Shown here piece by piece: positions 44,478 through 55,196 of a stretch of DNA of 64,000 bases. The translations under genes were made by a program, and so were the position numbers. The number at the start of each line of letters is the position of its first letter. Position 1 is the first letter of the stretch. Source of the DNA: Dipteris shenzhenensis (taxonomy: Eukaryota > Polypodiophyta > Polypodiopsida > Gleicheniales); assembly GCA_047967505.1 (NCBI GenBank), contig CM106540.1; one strand, given 5' to 3'. The notes beneath the pieces were generated by a model. That model ran no database searches, was not told where the DNA came from, and saw only the letters and a list, made by a program, of their open reading frames with translations.

Positions 44478-46829
44478 GTGCACACCTTGCGACCAATTGC
44501 AATAACACCAGTAACACTAGGGGGATTAGAATTACCATGGAATCACCCACAATACTAACCATCTAGCCTGGCAAAACATAGGTAGTTAGGTGTCACCAAC
44601 TAAATCCCACAAAGCATCCACTAGGACCCTTGCCACATCGAGTGTGCTCCTATGGAATACTTTGCCATAGTCACACTTGACTAAAATAAAATAATTTCCA
44701 AGGCAAGAAAGATAAGAAATACAATTCCTTAACATCCATATTTCTTGGATTGCAACTAACCTCAGTTGTGTATTTGACTTTTTGAGTCAACAAGTAGAGA
44801 TATGAAGAGTACTCTTGTGGATATTCATCAAGTATCACCATGGTCAGAAAATTTCTTCAAGAGATCTTAAGCTCTCATTAACCAAGAGATAATGAATTTA
44901 GCCAATTCAAAACTTATAAAGATTTTTTTAATTCTTATCCTATACCAAGAGAAAATACCATACCACATCCATTCATTGCTTATGTTATTTTGGTATAGAT
45001 CCAAGCATTATATTTGTCATATTCCTCAATATCTATACCATTCCATACCATTATGATATTGAGAAATAATAACAAATACAAAGCATAATTCTTTTTTTTA
45101 TGATGCGAGTAGCAATAAGGGACATATACTATTCTGTGATCACATCATTGTCTAATCACACATCAAGGTTTCTGATTTAACTTGGTAGCTAGTAATGATC
45201 CAATATGTATTTTCTTCAACTACTAGAAATACATAGAATATATGATTTGACATACAACTATTTTTCATTATCTATAAAAGAATTTCATAAAGAAATTACC
45301 AGAGTAAAAGCTTGCCAGCAAACAATCATGCCTTCCCTCTTGCTTAGCCTTATTGGGGGACTTGAAATCCTAGAAGAGGACTTCAAACCCATTCATTTTT
45401 ATGATTAAATAGGCATGATTATGTGCATTGATAGATAAGGATGAAAAGATGTATATCATGTGGGATGATGTATGAAATAAGAAATAAAATTACTTAGAGC
45501 GCTTGTACCCTCATAGCTTGCTTGAGTAGATGCCAATCCTAGATTAATTGTTGATAACAAAATTATTATTGTGTGATATATATGGTATGGTTCAATAAAG
45601 TGTTCTGCTAAAGTGAATTGAATTTGTCAAAATTAAAGAGAAGAAAAAGCATATGACATTTTTTTTAGACGGACGGCTACCTTTGACGTCACAGGAGCAG
45701 AAGGCCCAGGGCACAGTATGAACAAAACTCTTATCTCACCTAGATCTTATATACGCTATCATATTTTATTCTCCTTTTCATGATAATTTTAATATGATCT
45801 ATAACTCTTCTTCAGATTCAATTTTCCCTTCCATCGCCATACCATTCTTTATTGTCTCTATATGAGTACTTCTATGAGAGCAAGAAAAATGAAAATATGG
45901 GAAAACAAAAATATGGGAATAGATATGTATCTCCTTTGTCCTTTCAAATCTTGGCTTGCTTGATTGAGCCCAAATCAGCTTTCTTTTGCTTCCCACTCAA
46001 TCGTCGGTCAGATAGCTTTGTGGTTCAAAAGAGATTCCTTGTAGAGCCTCTCATAGTGACCTCATCATATGCAACTTAAGAAAAGAAAATAAGTAAAAGG
46101 AAAGAATAAGAATAAAAGATGTATCTAGAGATGCCTTGGTCATCTCGTCATAATGCTTGTATCCTTGATTGTCTCTACTAAGCTGGCAAGAGAAATTGCC
46201 GATTGTTGTCGAAGCAATAAAAATGCATATATTGCATCTGTTTATCCTTGTTTCATCTATAGCTCTTGATTCTTGATTTAGTCCGATTGCTTTCTTCCAA
46301 ATTAAATAGCCCTGGTCTTTTACTTAGGAGAGCAACCCCCCTGTTGCAATTTTCATACGACTTTCATTCTTGAAATCACATGATGCTACTATTACTTCAA
46401 ATATCATTCATTCTATAAGAATATGAATCTTTTCTATCCTCATGCCCTAAGATTAAGTCATCTTTGGTCGTGGCTGTTCCTCTTCCTATCCAAAGACTAC
46501 TTCTACCAATTTGTTAGTAGTAGGTAGTGAAAAGAAACGACCATAAATTTTTTACTTCAAGTCAGAATATAGTGATCCAACCACTCAAAAGAACTGGCTT
46601 ATACCCTTTAAACAAGCTAGCATGGGTCATTTTCATCACTCGCAATTGTAGCATTGATTTTTGAAGCATCATTGTTGATAACTTTTGCATACAAACTCAA
46701 AACCTAGCAATCAAGTATACGAAGAAATCAAGAAGAAAATTTTGAGACTGATTATGTAATCATATTGGAAAAAATCATGTCTCTTGCCTCCCATACTCAC
46801 GCTAGAGCATACCCAGTCTCTGACACCAC
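44478..46829. other. No gene recognised
   Basis: AT-rich flank of the Tat-like element. ORFs up to 75 codons lack family signatures. I saw no repeat ends. Confidence 0.45.
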
Positions 46830-46975
46830 TGTTACACAAAAGTGAAATTAGACATGATCACAAATTCATGATTTACTAAAACCATAGAAACCAAGAACAA
46901 GTAAACAAGTGGGGGAGAGAAGAGAAAGAGAGAGCGACACTACATGGGGTCCAATCTGCCCCTAACCCACAGGTC
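46830..46975 (-). mobile_element. LTR fragment, copy 2 of the 34.6-kb family
   Basis: Starts TGTTACACAAAAGTG on the plus strand, next to a primer-like TGGTGTCAGAGA read on the minus strand (46818-46829). The body matches 34600-34710. It is cut off at about 46975 by a second primer-site and LTR unit. Confidence 0.65.
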
Positions 46976-46991
46976 CTAGGATGGAAACCTG

Positions 46992-47003
46992 GCTCTGATA
47001 CCA
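46992..47003 (-). promoter_or_regulatory. Primer-binding site (iMet type)
   Basis: The minus strand reads TGGTATCAGAGC exactly, beside the LTR copy starting at 47004. Confidence 0.65.
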
Positions 47004-47225
47004 CTATTCTGAAAATTAAAATTAGACATTATTACAAATTCATGATTTACCAAAACATAGAAACCAAGAACAAGGAAACAAGTGGGAGAGAGAAGAGAAA
47101 GAGAGACACTGCATGGGGTCCAATCTGCCCCCCCTAGATGGTGGCTCTTGCTTCCCATCTAATTTTAATTCCAAAAAGCAAAGAGCCAATAATAGTACAT
47201 CCAAAAGCGACATTGAGCACTGTCC
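47004..47225 (-). mobile_element. LTR fragment, copy 3 of the 34.6-kb family
   Basis: Matches 34590-34810 including the TAGATGGTGGCTCTTGCTTCC segment and AAAGAGCCAATAATAGTACA. With copy 2 it forms an LTR, primer site, LTR array, as left by nested insertion or recombination. Confidence 0.7.
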
Positions 47226-47299
47226 AATAGAAGATTGATCTATCACATGGAGCTAATGGGAGTTCCATAACATGTATTCACACCATTTGATGCATAAAG

Positions 47300-49270
47300 C
47301 ATAGCATTACAACAGTGCATTATGATTATTTGGAAGCAGAAGAGGGGATGCGTGGGCAAAAACATGGAAATGTTTGTTCTTGACCATGCAACCAGGATAT
47401 GATGGCCGTGATACTTTGCATGGACCTAAATCTAGGTTATTTTTAGTCCCTTGCAAAGTATCATGATCATTGGGTCCCATTTGCATTAGTAGAACACAAT
47501 CAAGGCATTATTGCAAACTAAAAGAGGAGATGCATGGGAAAAAACATGGGAATATTTGTTCTTGACCATGCAAATAGGATACAATGGCCAAGATACTTTG
47601 CAATGACTCAATATAGGTGATTTTGAGTCCCTTGAAAAGTATCGTGACGATTGGGTCCCATTTGCATGACTAGAACACCACCAAGGCATTATTTTGAAGC
47701 AGAAGAGGGAATGCATGGGAAAAAACATGAACATGTTCATTCTTGAATATGAAAATGGGATCCAATGGCCATGGTACTTTTTAGAGGCCTTAAAATAGGT
47801 GATTTTTAGCCCCTTGCAAAGTATTGTGGCCATCAGGTCCCAATTTCATGACTAGAACACCACCGGTGAATTATTATGAAACTAGAAGAGGGGATACATG
47901 GGACAAAACATGGAAATGTTCATGCTTGACAATGAAAATGGCATCCAATGGCCATGATACTTTTCACAAGACTCACACAAGTAATTTTGAGTCTCTTTAA
48001 AGTATCGTGGCCATCGGGTCCCATTTCATGACTAGAAAAAGCAGCGTTGCACTATTCTTGAACAAGAAGAGTGGATGCATGGGCAAAAACATGGAAATGT
48101 TCATTCTTGACCATGCAAATGGGATTCAATGTCCATGATACTTTTCACAAGACTCAATATGGGTGAGTTTGAGTCCCTTTCAAAGTATCGTGACCATTGG
48201 GTTCCATTTGCATGACTAGAACACCACCTAGGTATTATTTCAAAGCAGAAGAGGGTATGTATGAGCAAAAACGTAAACATGTGCGTTCTTGACCATGCAA
48301 ATGGGATACTGATACATCTAATGATTCTGAGGGCTCTTGTTCATTTCCTCCCAACCACGATTTCCTAGTGATCCCCTTTTCATAAGTAGTCTTTCCTTTT
48401 TCATCATACTGAAGATCACTCTCTAGAAACCTCCCCCAAGCCCAATGCTTGCAAAGTATCCTCCTCTTTTGGTGCCATGTGTCCCACAAGGGACCTTACC
48501 TTTCTAGCCCCCTCATGGGCTCTCCTTTGCACCTCTTAATTAATGTCTATTCCTAAGCGTGAACCTAGACCCAAACCCTCTAGGCCTCATCGTATGCAAG
48601 CATCGTCAAGCCCTCGGGTTTCCCGCCTAACCACAGTCACAATACATGGTTCTGGGATTATGGCTGACGTAGTAGATACGATGGTCATGTTACTTTGCAT
48701 GAGCCTCAAAATAGATGATTTTTAGTCCCTTGAAAAGTATCATGGGCATAGGGTTCCATTTGCATGACTAGAATACCACCAGTACATTATTTTTAACAAG
48801 AAGAGGGGATGCATGGGCAAAAACATGGAATTGTTCATTCTTGACCATGCAAATGGGATTTGATGGCCATGATACTTTGTGAATGACTAAATATAGGTTA
48901 GTTTGTGTCCCTTGAAAATTATTGGGACCATCAAGTCCATTTGCATGACTAGAATACCACTGAGGCATTAGTTGAAAGCAGAAGAGGGGATGCATGGGAA
49001 AAAACATGGACATGTTCATTCTTGACCATGCAAATGGGATACAATGGACATGATACTTCACAAAAGACTCAATATAGGTGATTTTTCATCCCTTGCAAAG
49101 TATCGTGGCCATCAAGTCCCATTCGCATGACTAGAACACCATTGGTGCATTATTTCAAAGCAGAAGAGGGGATGCATGTGCAGAAACATGGAAATGCTCG
49201 TCCTTGACCATGAAAATGGGATCTCATGGGCATGAAACTTTGCACAATACTCAATCTAGGTGATTTAATT
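47300..49270. repeat. ~181-bp satellite array, about nine units
   Basis: The landmark GAAGAGGGGATGCATGGG and variants occurs near 47338, 47520, 47701, 47883, 48063, 48245, 48796, 48979 and 49160, about 181 bp apart apart from one gap. Each unit also has TTCTTGACCATGCAAATGGGAT, AGTCCCTTGCAAAGTATCGT and CATGACTAGAACACCACC in the same order. Units differ by about 5-15 percent by eye. No protein is encoded consistently. The gap at 48310-48674 is an insertion. Confidence 0.9.
48310..48674. mobile_element. 365-bp insertion in the satellite
   Basis: The satellite phase is broken at 48309 and resumes at 48680. GATAC occurs immediately on both sides (48305-48309 and 48675-48679), consistent with a 5-bp target duplication. 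The insert starts TGATACATC and ends GACGTAGTA, so a degenerate solo LTR is possible. No coding domain was seen. Confidence 0.6.
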
Positions 49271-49609
49271 GTACCTAGGATTGTCCCCCTTGAGTGTGTG
49301 AATGTGCCAGTGCAGACGAATCATCAATCGGAGATCACGACTGAAAGTTATGAGCAAATTAGTGTGAAAAAGAGCCCACACTACCACTGCAAATTCACAA
49401 GTGTGAGGGATTCCTAAAAGAATTTTAATGGTCTAGAAAAACTCCCCATAGCATGTGTTTCTTTATGTGAAATCCTAGTTCGAACGGGGTCCAATTTGGC
49501 CACCAAATGAGTGAGTAATGGAGGGTTAATTTTGTGCCAAAATTAAGCCTTTTAAGGGGTCTTGAGGCTTCAGTGTGTCATGAATGGTCTTTACTTTTAA
49601 GACAAATGG

Positions 49610-49800
49610 ACTAGGGTTAGTTAGTCTAACTATTGGTTAGTTTAACTGTCTAGTTACTCTAACTGGGAAACTTAATTAAGCTAGTTACTCTAACTATGCA
49701 ATTAGCCTAACCTAACTTAGTCTAACCTAACCTAACCCAGTTAATCTAGCCTAATTAACCTAACCTAACCTAGCATAACATGGGTTAATACTTGGGTTAG
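49610..49800. repeat. Degenerate CTAAC pentamer-rich tract
   Basis: Many copies of CTAAC, CCTAA and GTTAG in both orientations, densest at 49705-49775 where CCTAACCTAA is repeated. The unit is five bases, unlike the plant telomere unit TTTAGGG, so it is probably not an interstitial telomere of the usual type. Confidence 0.75.
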
Positions 49801-49860
49801 TATTATGGTTAGCTTTACTCTCCTTTAAAAAAAGAAGAAAATTTAATAAAATAACATAGA

Positions 49861-50200
49861 GAGGGGGGGGGGCGCCGGGAGGGGTGGGGCCTGGAGGAGA
49901 GGGGGGTGAGGGGAGGTGGGAGTCGAGGGGGGAAGGGAGTAGTGTAAGGTGGGGAGTGGAGGGGGAAAGACCCAGAAGGAGGGGGAAAGACCAGAAGAAG
50001 GGAGGAGTCAGAGGGGGTCGCCCGCGGGGGTTGTAGTGCATTGGGAGGGCGTCGAGTGAGGGGTCACCACACCGTCATTGGTGGTTTTGCTACCATGGGT
50101 GGCCAGGTATGGCTTGCAAGGCCCTAAGGCCCTTAAGAGGGATGAGGGTGGGGGGGGTGGTGGAGGAGAGGGGGGGGAGGGTTGTGGGGGTCAAAGGCCA
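49861..50200. repeat. G-rich low-complexity tracts
   Basis: Runs such as GAGGGGGGGGGGCGCCGGG (from 49862) and GGGGGGGTGG (50147-50180) give many closely spaced G-runs on the plus strand, a sequence type able to form G-quadruplexes. Overlapping Pro/Ser-rich minus ORFs are a by-product. Confidence 0.8.
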
Positions 50201-50344
50201 CTCACTGTGCCTTAACCCCGGTTGTGTAAAATACTCAAAGACATATATAAATGAATGACAAAGAAGATTAGGGTGTTTTGTAGCCACAAAAAAGTTGTGT
50301 GACTCTCTTCTAGCTCTCCCTATTTCTCACCCTCTTCTGGTATG

Positions 50345-51139
50345 GGGTTACGCCCAGACCCGCAGCATCAATGGTTCACTTTACTACTTGACTTTCATCA
50401 ACGACTATAGCAGATATTGTTGGGTCTACTTTTTGAAAGAGAAATCTGAAGTCTTTTCTAGATTTCAAGAATTCAAAGCCATGGTTGAAAACCAGACAAG
50501 CAGAAAGATCAAAGTCATGAGATCAGATAGAGGAGGTGAATACATGTCTTCAGCATTCATGAACTTTTGTAGAAGTCACGGCATTCGAAGACAATTTACT
50601 TGTGCAGATACTCCTTAGCAAAATGCAAGAGATAAAAGGAAGAATGGTACGCTAGAGCAATGCTTAGTGAGAAGCATCTTCTGAATCAGGATTAGGTAGA
50701 AGCAATAGCCACTACAAACTACTTGCTTAATCGGCTTTCGATCGAGCCAATTCAGGGTATGACACCTTATGAAGCATTCACTGGACAGAAACCACGCATT
50801 GGGCATCTCCGCATATTTGGTTGCATAGCATATGCCCACATACATGACAATCATCACAGAAAATTGGATGCAAAGTCATGTAAATGCATCATGGTTGGCT
50901 ATAGTAAAGACAACAAAGCATACAAGTTGTATGATCCCATAAACCGAAAGGTCATTATCTCCAGAGATGTAATCTTTGATGAGGAACCAGAATGGAAAAC
51001 CTCAAATACAAAGGAGAGAGACACACCGATTACGCAGTCATCTACAGAAAAGGTTGATGAAGAAGAGCAAGAATTTTCAGAAGCACTCCTAGTAGAGCCC
51101 CAGCAACTCCGACAGTCTACTAGGGAAAGCAATTCTTAG
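50345..51139 (+). pseudogene. Copia integrase core and C-terminal region
   Basis: LYYLTFINDYSRYCWVYFLK gives the first catalytic Asp and IKVMRSDRGGEYMS the second. At the third motif, where QNGVAERKNRT is expected, the frame reads QNARDKRKNGTLE, so the catalytic Glu is Lys and the preceding Gln is a stop. A frameshift near 50650 follows. The rest continues in a second frame as SIEPIQGMTPYEAFTGQKP, LRIFGCIAYAHI, CIMVGYSKDNKAYKLYDP and VIISRDVIFDEE. Confidence 0.9.
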
Positions 51140-51194
51140 AACATATGCTCGGAAAGGCAAAGCAATTCAAGTTGAAACCACCAACTATGCTCTT

Positions 51195-52076
51195 ATGACT
51201 ACCATCATGGCTACAGAAGAGCCAGTGTACTTCAAAGATGCAGTTGACAAGCCAGAATGGCAAACTTCTATGAATGAAGAAATGGCAGCTTTGTATAGGA
51301 ATAATACTTGGGAATTATGCGACCTTCCACCAAGAAAGGCCATAGCAAACAAATGGGTATACAAAGTGAAGTACAATCTAGATGGAAGCGTTGAAAGATA
51401 CAGAGCCAGACTAGCCGCAAAAGGATTTGCACAGCAATATGGTCAGGATTATGATGAGACTTATGCTCCAATAGCAAAGATGGATTCCATATGGTTCTTG
51501 ATATCACTAGCGACACTCAGCAGATGGAATGTGTATCAGCTCGATGTCAAGAATGCTTTTATCAATGGTTACCTAGACGAGGAAGTCTACATGCAACAAC
51601 CAACAGGTTATGTTAAACCAAGAAAAGAGAATCAGGTTTGCCATCTCAAGAAAAGTCTCTACGGCTTAAAGCAAGCACCCAGAAGTTGGTACAAAAAAAT
51701 CGACAAGTATTTTACTGATCTAGGATATATGAAATCCAATGCATATCATACTCTCTACTACAAAGTTCAAGGGGAGGACATTACTATTGCACTTTTGTAT
51801 GTAGATGATTTGATTGTGACCAGAAGCAAGGATAGCTTCATCAAAAAGCTAAAACAAGACTTATCTGCAGAGTTTGACATGAAAGATCTTGGACTTATGC
51901 ACTAATGTCTTGGTATTGAGTTTTGGAGAGATTCAAATAGCATCTTTATGAATCAGCTCAAATATGTTGAGAGTCTCTAGAAGTTTTATATGACAAATTG
52001 CAAGATTGCAGCCACTCCCATGGAACAGAGTTTGAAACTTACTAAAGATTCAAAAAATCCTACCATCAATGACAGG
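51195..52076 (+). pseudogene. Copia reverse transcriptase
   Basis: EWQTSMNEEMAALYRNNTWE, RYRARLAAKGFAQQYGQDY, YQLDVKNAFINGYLDEEVYM, LKKSLYGLKQAPRSWY and the catalytic LLYVDDLIVT are all present. The open frame runs to 51905 (LGLMH, stop). The sequence goes on as CLGIEFWRDSNS and a further stop (at SL-stop-KF) until the nested element cuts it at 52081. All catalytic residues up to the insertion are kept. Confidence 0.92.
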
Positions 52077-52081
52077 TACTA
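52077..52081. repeat. Target-site duplication TACTA, left
   Basis: Directly abuts the nested LTR start at 52082 and equals 54612-54616. Confidence 0.9.
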
Positions 52082-52433
52082 TGTGAAGATAGTGGGAGAG
52101 AGGGAAGGAGTCTCACTTGCGGCTTTCTCACATGCACAATGGGGGAATACACACAAAGGTGGAGGCTGAAAACAGTTTTCCTCTTCTTAGTTGTGAAAGC
52201 CAAAAGAACTCAAGTACAAAGAAATAGAAGAACCCTATATGTGGGTCTCGAACCAAACTCAACTAACTAAGGTGGCATACTAACTGAGCCACAAACTAGA
52301 GTAGATAAGGATAGCTGTCATCCAGCTATTATTCGTGGGCGGTGTACCAACCACATCTATAGCTAACAAGTCGGTGACATAAATGCACAACGGTCACCCT
52401 GGCATATCGCGAGTGGAGCTCGATATCTCAACA
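52082..52433 (-). mobile_element. 3' LTR of nested copia derivative
   Basis: On the minus strand begins TGTTGAGATATCGAGCTCC at 52433 and ends CTATCTTCACA at 52082. It is preceded on the minus strand by GAGGGGGAG, the polypurine tract. It includes a tRNA-like segment at 52244-52291. Confidence 0.93.
52244..52291 (-). other. tRNA-like A and B boxes inside copia LTR
   Basis: Minus strand: TGGCTCAGTTAGTATGCC (52274-52291) fits an A box and GGTTCGAGACC (52244-52254) fits a B box, spaced as in tRNA genes. The copy at 54422-54469 in the other LTR has GGTTTGAGACC. Pol III promoter function is inference. Confidence 0.5.
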
Positions 52434-53340
52434 CTCCCCCTCGAGCTCAATCCCAATTCCTGCACACCAAGCAGGTCTCTGAACTTGCGCAGCTTCTCTA
52501 CGCCCAATGCTTTCGTGAATATGTTAGCTACCTGATCCTCTGTGTTGACATAAACTAGATCAATAAGACCTAGTAAAACCTTCTCCCACACATAGTGATA
52601 ATGCACCTCAATGTGCTTTGTTCTAGCATGATAGACTGGGTTATTTGCCAAGTGTATACTGCTCATGTTGTCACAATAAATGACAACTGGCCCATCTATA
52701 GACTGATGCATATCATAGAGTAGCTTATGCAACCAAGCTACCTCGCATGCAACCATTGCTGCACCCCTGTACTTAGCCTCTGTGCTCGACAAGGCAACTG
52801 TAGGCTGTTTCTTGCTGCTCCAAGTGACTACAGCACTCCCAAAAGAGAACACATATCCACTGGTAGATCGTCTATCAGAAATACTACCAGCCCAATCAGC
52901 ATCAGTGTATCCATGCAACTGTATCTGAACCCCAGCCTCATAAAATAGTCCATACTGCAACGTGGACTTCACATACCTGAGTATGCGTCTAGCCGCATCC
53001 AAATGCGGTTTCCTTGGAGCCTGCATAAACTGACTTACCAATCCAATAGCATAGCTTAAATCTGGCCTGGTAATAGTCATATAAATCAAACTTCCTGCTA
53101 TGCGTCTGTACATAGTAGGGTCTTCCAGAAGCTCACCTGCATCTGTGCTTAGCTTCACATTCTGCTCCAAAGGAACTAAAATAGGCTTACAGCCTGTCAT
53201 CCCATATTTGGACAGCATGTCCAATCCATACTGCCTCTGCAAGAGCTGTATCCCACTTGGTGATCTAATCACCTCAATGCCCAAGAAATAACGTAGCTCT
53301 CCCAAATCCTTCAACTCAAACTTCTGCTTCAATAGCATTA
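52394..53340 (-). CDS. Copia RT C-terminal end and RNase H
   Basis: A long open frame (to 53353 with a spurious start). True homology begins at IMLLKQKFELKDLGELRYFL, just after where YVDD would be, and runs through NVKLSTDAG, YRRIAGSLIYMTITRPDLSY, then RNase H: GYTDADWAGSISDRRSTSGY (catalytic Asp), SSTEAKYRGA (Glu), IYCDNMSSIHL (Asp) and the C-terminal HYHYVWEKVL. RNase H catalytic residues are intact. Without fingers, palm and integrase it cannot act alone. The lack of stops fits a young copy. Confidence 0.85.
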
Positions 53341-53402
53341 TGCTGCTTGTCATTTATGTTGATGATTTGATCATCACAGGTGATAGTGATGAAGATATCG
53401 CG
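53340..53402 (+). other. Inverted RT catalytic block (YVDD) inside minus-strand element
   Basis: On the plus strand this reads MLLVIYVDDLIITGDSDED, the copia RT palm motif with its two catalytic Asp, although the rest of the element is on the minus strand. In an intact element this block would lie directly before the LKQKFELKDL segment on the minus strand. It is therefore a 63-bp in-place inversion at the deletion junction. Confidence 0.9.
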
Positions 53403-53728
53403 CTGTACATTTTTGCCAAAGTATCCCATGCCTCCTTTGGCGTACTTGCATCCTGAATATGCACAATCATAGAATCAGAAATACTGATAGACAGCCAGTA
53501 CATAACTTTCCTGGCTCTCTCATGCCATCCTTTAAATGCCTGCATTTCCTGTTGATTGGGAACATTAGGAAGAACTGGTTCTTCTTCATTTCCTGTAATG
53601 AACTCCCAATAGCCTTTTCTCAGGAGGAAATTCGTCATTCTAAACTTCCATGCCTGGAAGTTGTTCTTGTCAAGCTTTTCTGTGACAATCTGTGAAAGAG
53701 AATCAGACGCCATTACAGAACACTGCAA
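53403..53728 (-). CDS. gag: Copia Gag N-terminal fragment
   Basis: MASDSLSQIVTEKLDKNNFQ, WKFRMTNFLLRKGYWEFITG, WHERARKVMYWLSISISDSM and STPKEAWDTLAKMYS form the copia Gag (UBN2-like) N-terminal domain, about 110 residues. The ORF continues to 53354 only by reading the antisense of the inverted RT block. The zinc knuckle is lost to the deletion. Confidence 0.85.
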
Positions 53729-54247
53729 AATATTCTGTCACTGTAAAAAACACAGCTTTTGCCTCACACGGGCAGATCTGCAAAACTGATGAAAGTGGTA
53801 TTTGACCACACAGTCACTTCCTAGTGACGATTTTGCATCAACAGGCAACAAGCATGATTCTGCAACTCCCAATATCTCTGCACACAGGCATACGATGCAA
53901 TTTCTGCGGCAACTTTTCATTGACCAGCAGAGTAGTGGTCGCACAGCAAAAACAGGGCCTTTTTCTTAATGCCTGCGAAGAACTTTCGCCTTCAAAACGG
54001 GCCCCGAAATGGCCTCGAATCAAAAAAACGGGCCCCGAAATAGCCACAAATGGATTTGCATAGCAATATACTGCCCTCTCGCCACACCGCGAAGGGCGTC
54101 TCAATCTGAGACAGTGCACTCTTGCACTTCTGGCTGTGCTACCTGTAGAGATTTGCTCCCAAACTCGAAATAGGAAAGCAACACTGGTCCTCTTACCAGG
54201 ACACCACGAACTTGGTTTGCTTTCTTGAGCTCCTTACCACGAACAAG

Positions 54248-54259
54248 GCTCTGATACCA
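54248..54259 (-). promoter_or_regulatory. Primer-binding site of nested element
   Basis: The minus strand reads TGGTATCAGAGC, directly abutting the 5' LTR at 54260. Confidence 0.9.
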
Positions 54260-54611
54260 TGTGAAGATAGTGGGAGAGAGGGAAGGAGTCTCACTTGCGG
54301 CTTTCTCACATGCACAATGTGGGAATACACACAAAGGTGGAGGCTGAAAACAGTTTTCCTCTTCTTAGTTGTGAAAGCCAAAAGAACTCAAGTACAAAGA
54401 AATAGAAGAACCCTATATGTGGGTCTCAAACCAAACTCAACTAACTAAGGTGGCATACTAACTGAGCCACAAACTAGAGTAGATAAGGATAGCTGTCATC
54501 CAGCTATTATTCGTGGGCGGTGTACCAACCACATCTGTACCTAACAAGTCGGTGACATAAATGCACAACGGTCACCTTGGCATATCGCGAGTAGAGCTCC
54601 ATATCTCAACA
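54260..54611 (-). mobile_element. 5' LTR of nested copia derivative
   Basis: Same 352-bp length and ends as 52082-52433. Differences include GGG/GTG near 54320 and several changes in the last 80 bp. Confidence 0.93.
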
Positions 54612-54616
54612 TACTA
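54612..54616. repeat. Target-site duplication TACTA, right
   Basis: Repeats 52077-52081. After it the host copia frame resumes with YRQLIGSLIYLT. Confidence 0.9.
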
Positions 54617-55196
54617 TCGACAGCTCATTGGATCTCTTATATATCTAACTATTAGACGGCTAGATATTTGTTATGCAGTAAGTTCACTAGCATAGCTTAT
54701 GGCAAATCCAAAACAGTCTCATTGGAATGCAGCCAAAAGTGTCTTGAGAGACATCAGAGGTACAAGACAGTTTGGAATAGAATACAAAGGAAGTCATCCA
54801 AGGTTGCATGGATACTGTGACAGTGACTATGTCATAGATCATGAGACAAGGAGATCGACACAAGGATATGCATTTTTCCTTGGTCAAGGTGCTATATCAT
54901 GATTGTCAAGCAAACAACCAACTGTTTCTTTGTCTTCAACTAAAGTAGAATATAGGGCACTCACTATAGGTGCATGTGAGGCTATATGGCTAAGAAGACT
55001 ATCGTCAAAAATAGATTACTTTGATGAATCAAATCCAACAACAATATACTATGATAATCAATCGGCTCAAGCATTGGCCAAGAATCTAGTATATCACTCT
55101 AGGACCAAGCACATTGATGTCAGAGAGCACTGCATCAGAGAAAGAGTGTTACTTGGTGACATCGAGCGCCTTAGAACATGGGTGATAGTAAAATAA
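54617..55196 (+). pseudogene. Copia RNase H of element 3
   Basis: RQLIGSLIYLTIRRLDICYA, then PKQSHWNAAKSVLRDIRGT, LHGYCDSDYVIDHETRRSTQ (catalytic Asp), SSTKVEYRAL (Glu kept in VEY), IYYDNQSAQALAKN (Asp) and HSRTKHIDVREHCIRERV. Stops occur near 54692 and at 54900-54902 (TGA where Trp is expected before LSSKQPT). It is the continuation of the RT interrupted at 52081. Confidence 0.9.

Larger units (their letters stand above)
52082..54611 (-). mobile_element. Non-autonomous copia derivative nested in element 3
   Basis: 2,530 bp with two 352-bp LTRs (52082-52433 and 54260-54611) that differ at about 7 positions by eye, near 98 percent identity. A perfect TACTA duplication flanks it. Minus-strand order is LTR, iMet primer site (54248-54259), short leader, gag N-terminus, end of RT plus RNase H, polypurine tract GAGGGGGAG and LTR. 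Protease, integrase and most of RT are deleted. The insertion looks recent compared with its host element. Confidence 0.93.

Noticed and set aside
47300-49270. Gene family suggested by repeated minus ORFs (HGQE and MFFPMHPLF patterns)
   Set aside because: The ORFs merely follow the 181-bp satellite period and change frame between units.
49700-49780. Interstitial plant telomere
   Set aside because: The unit is CTAAC-like (five bases, degenerate), not CCCTAAA.
53354-53402. C-terminal end of the copia Gag ORF (AISSSLSPVMIKSST)
   Set aside because: It is the antisense of the inverted YVDD block, not Gag sequence.
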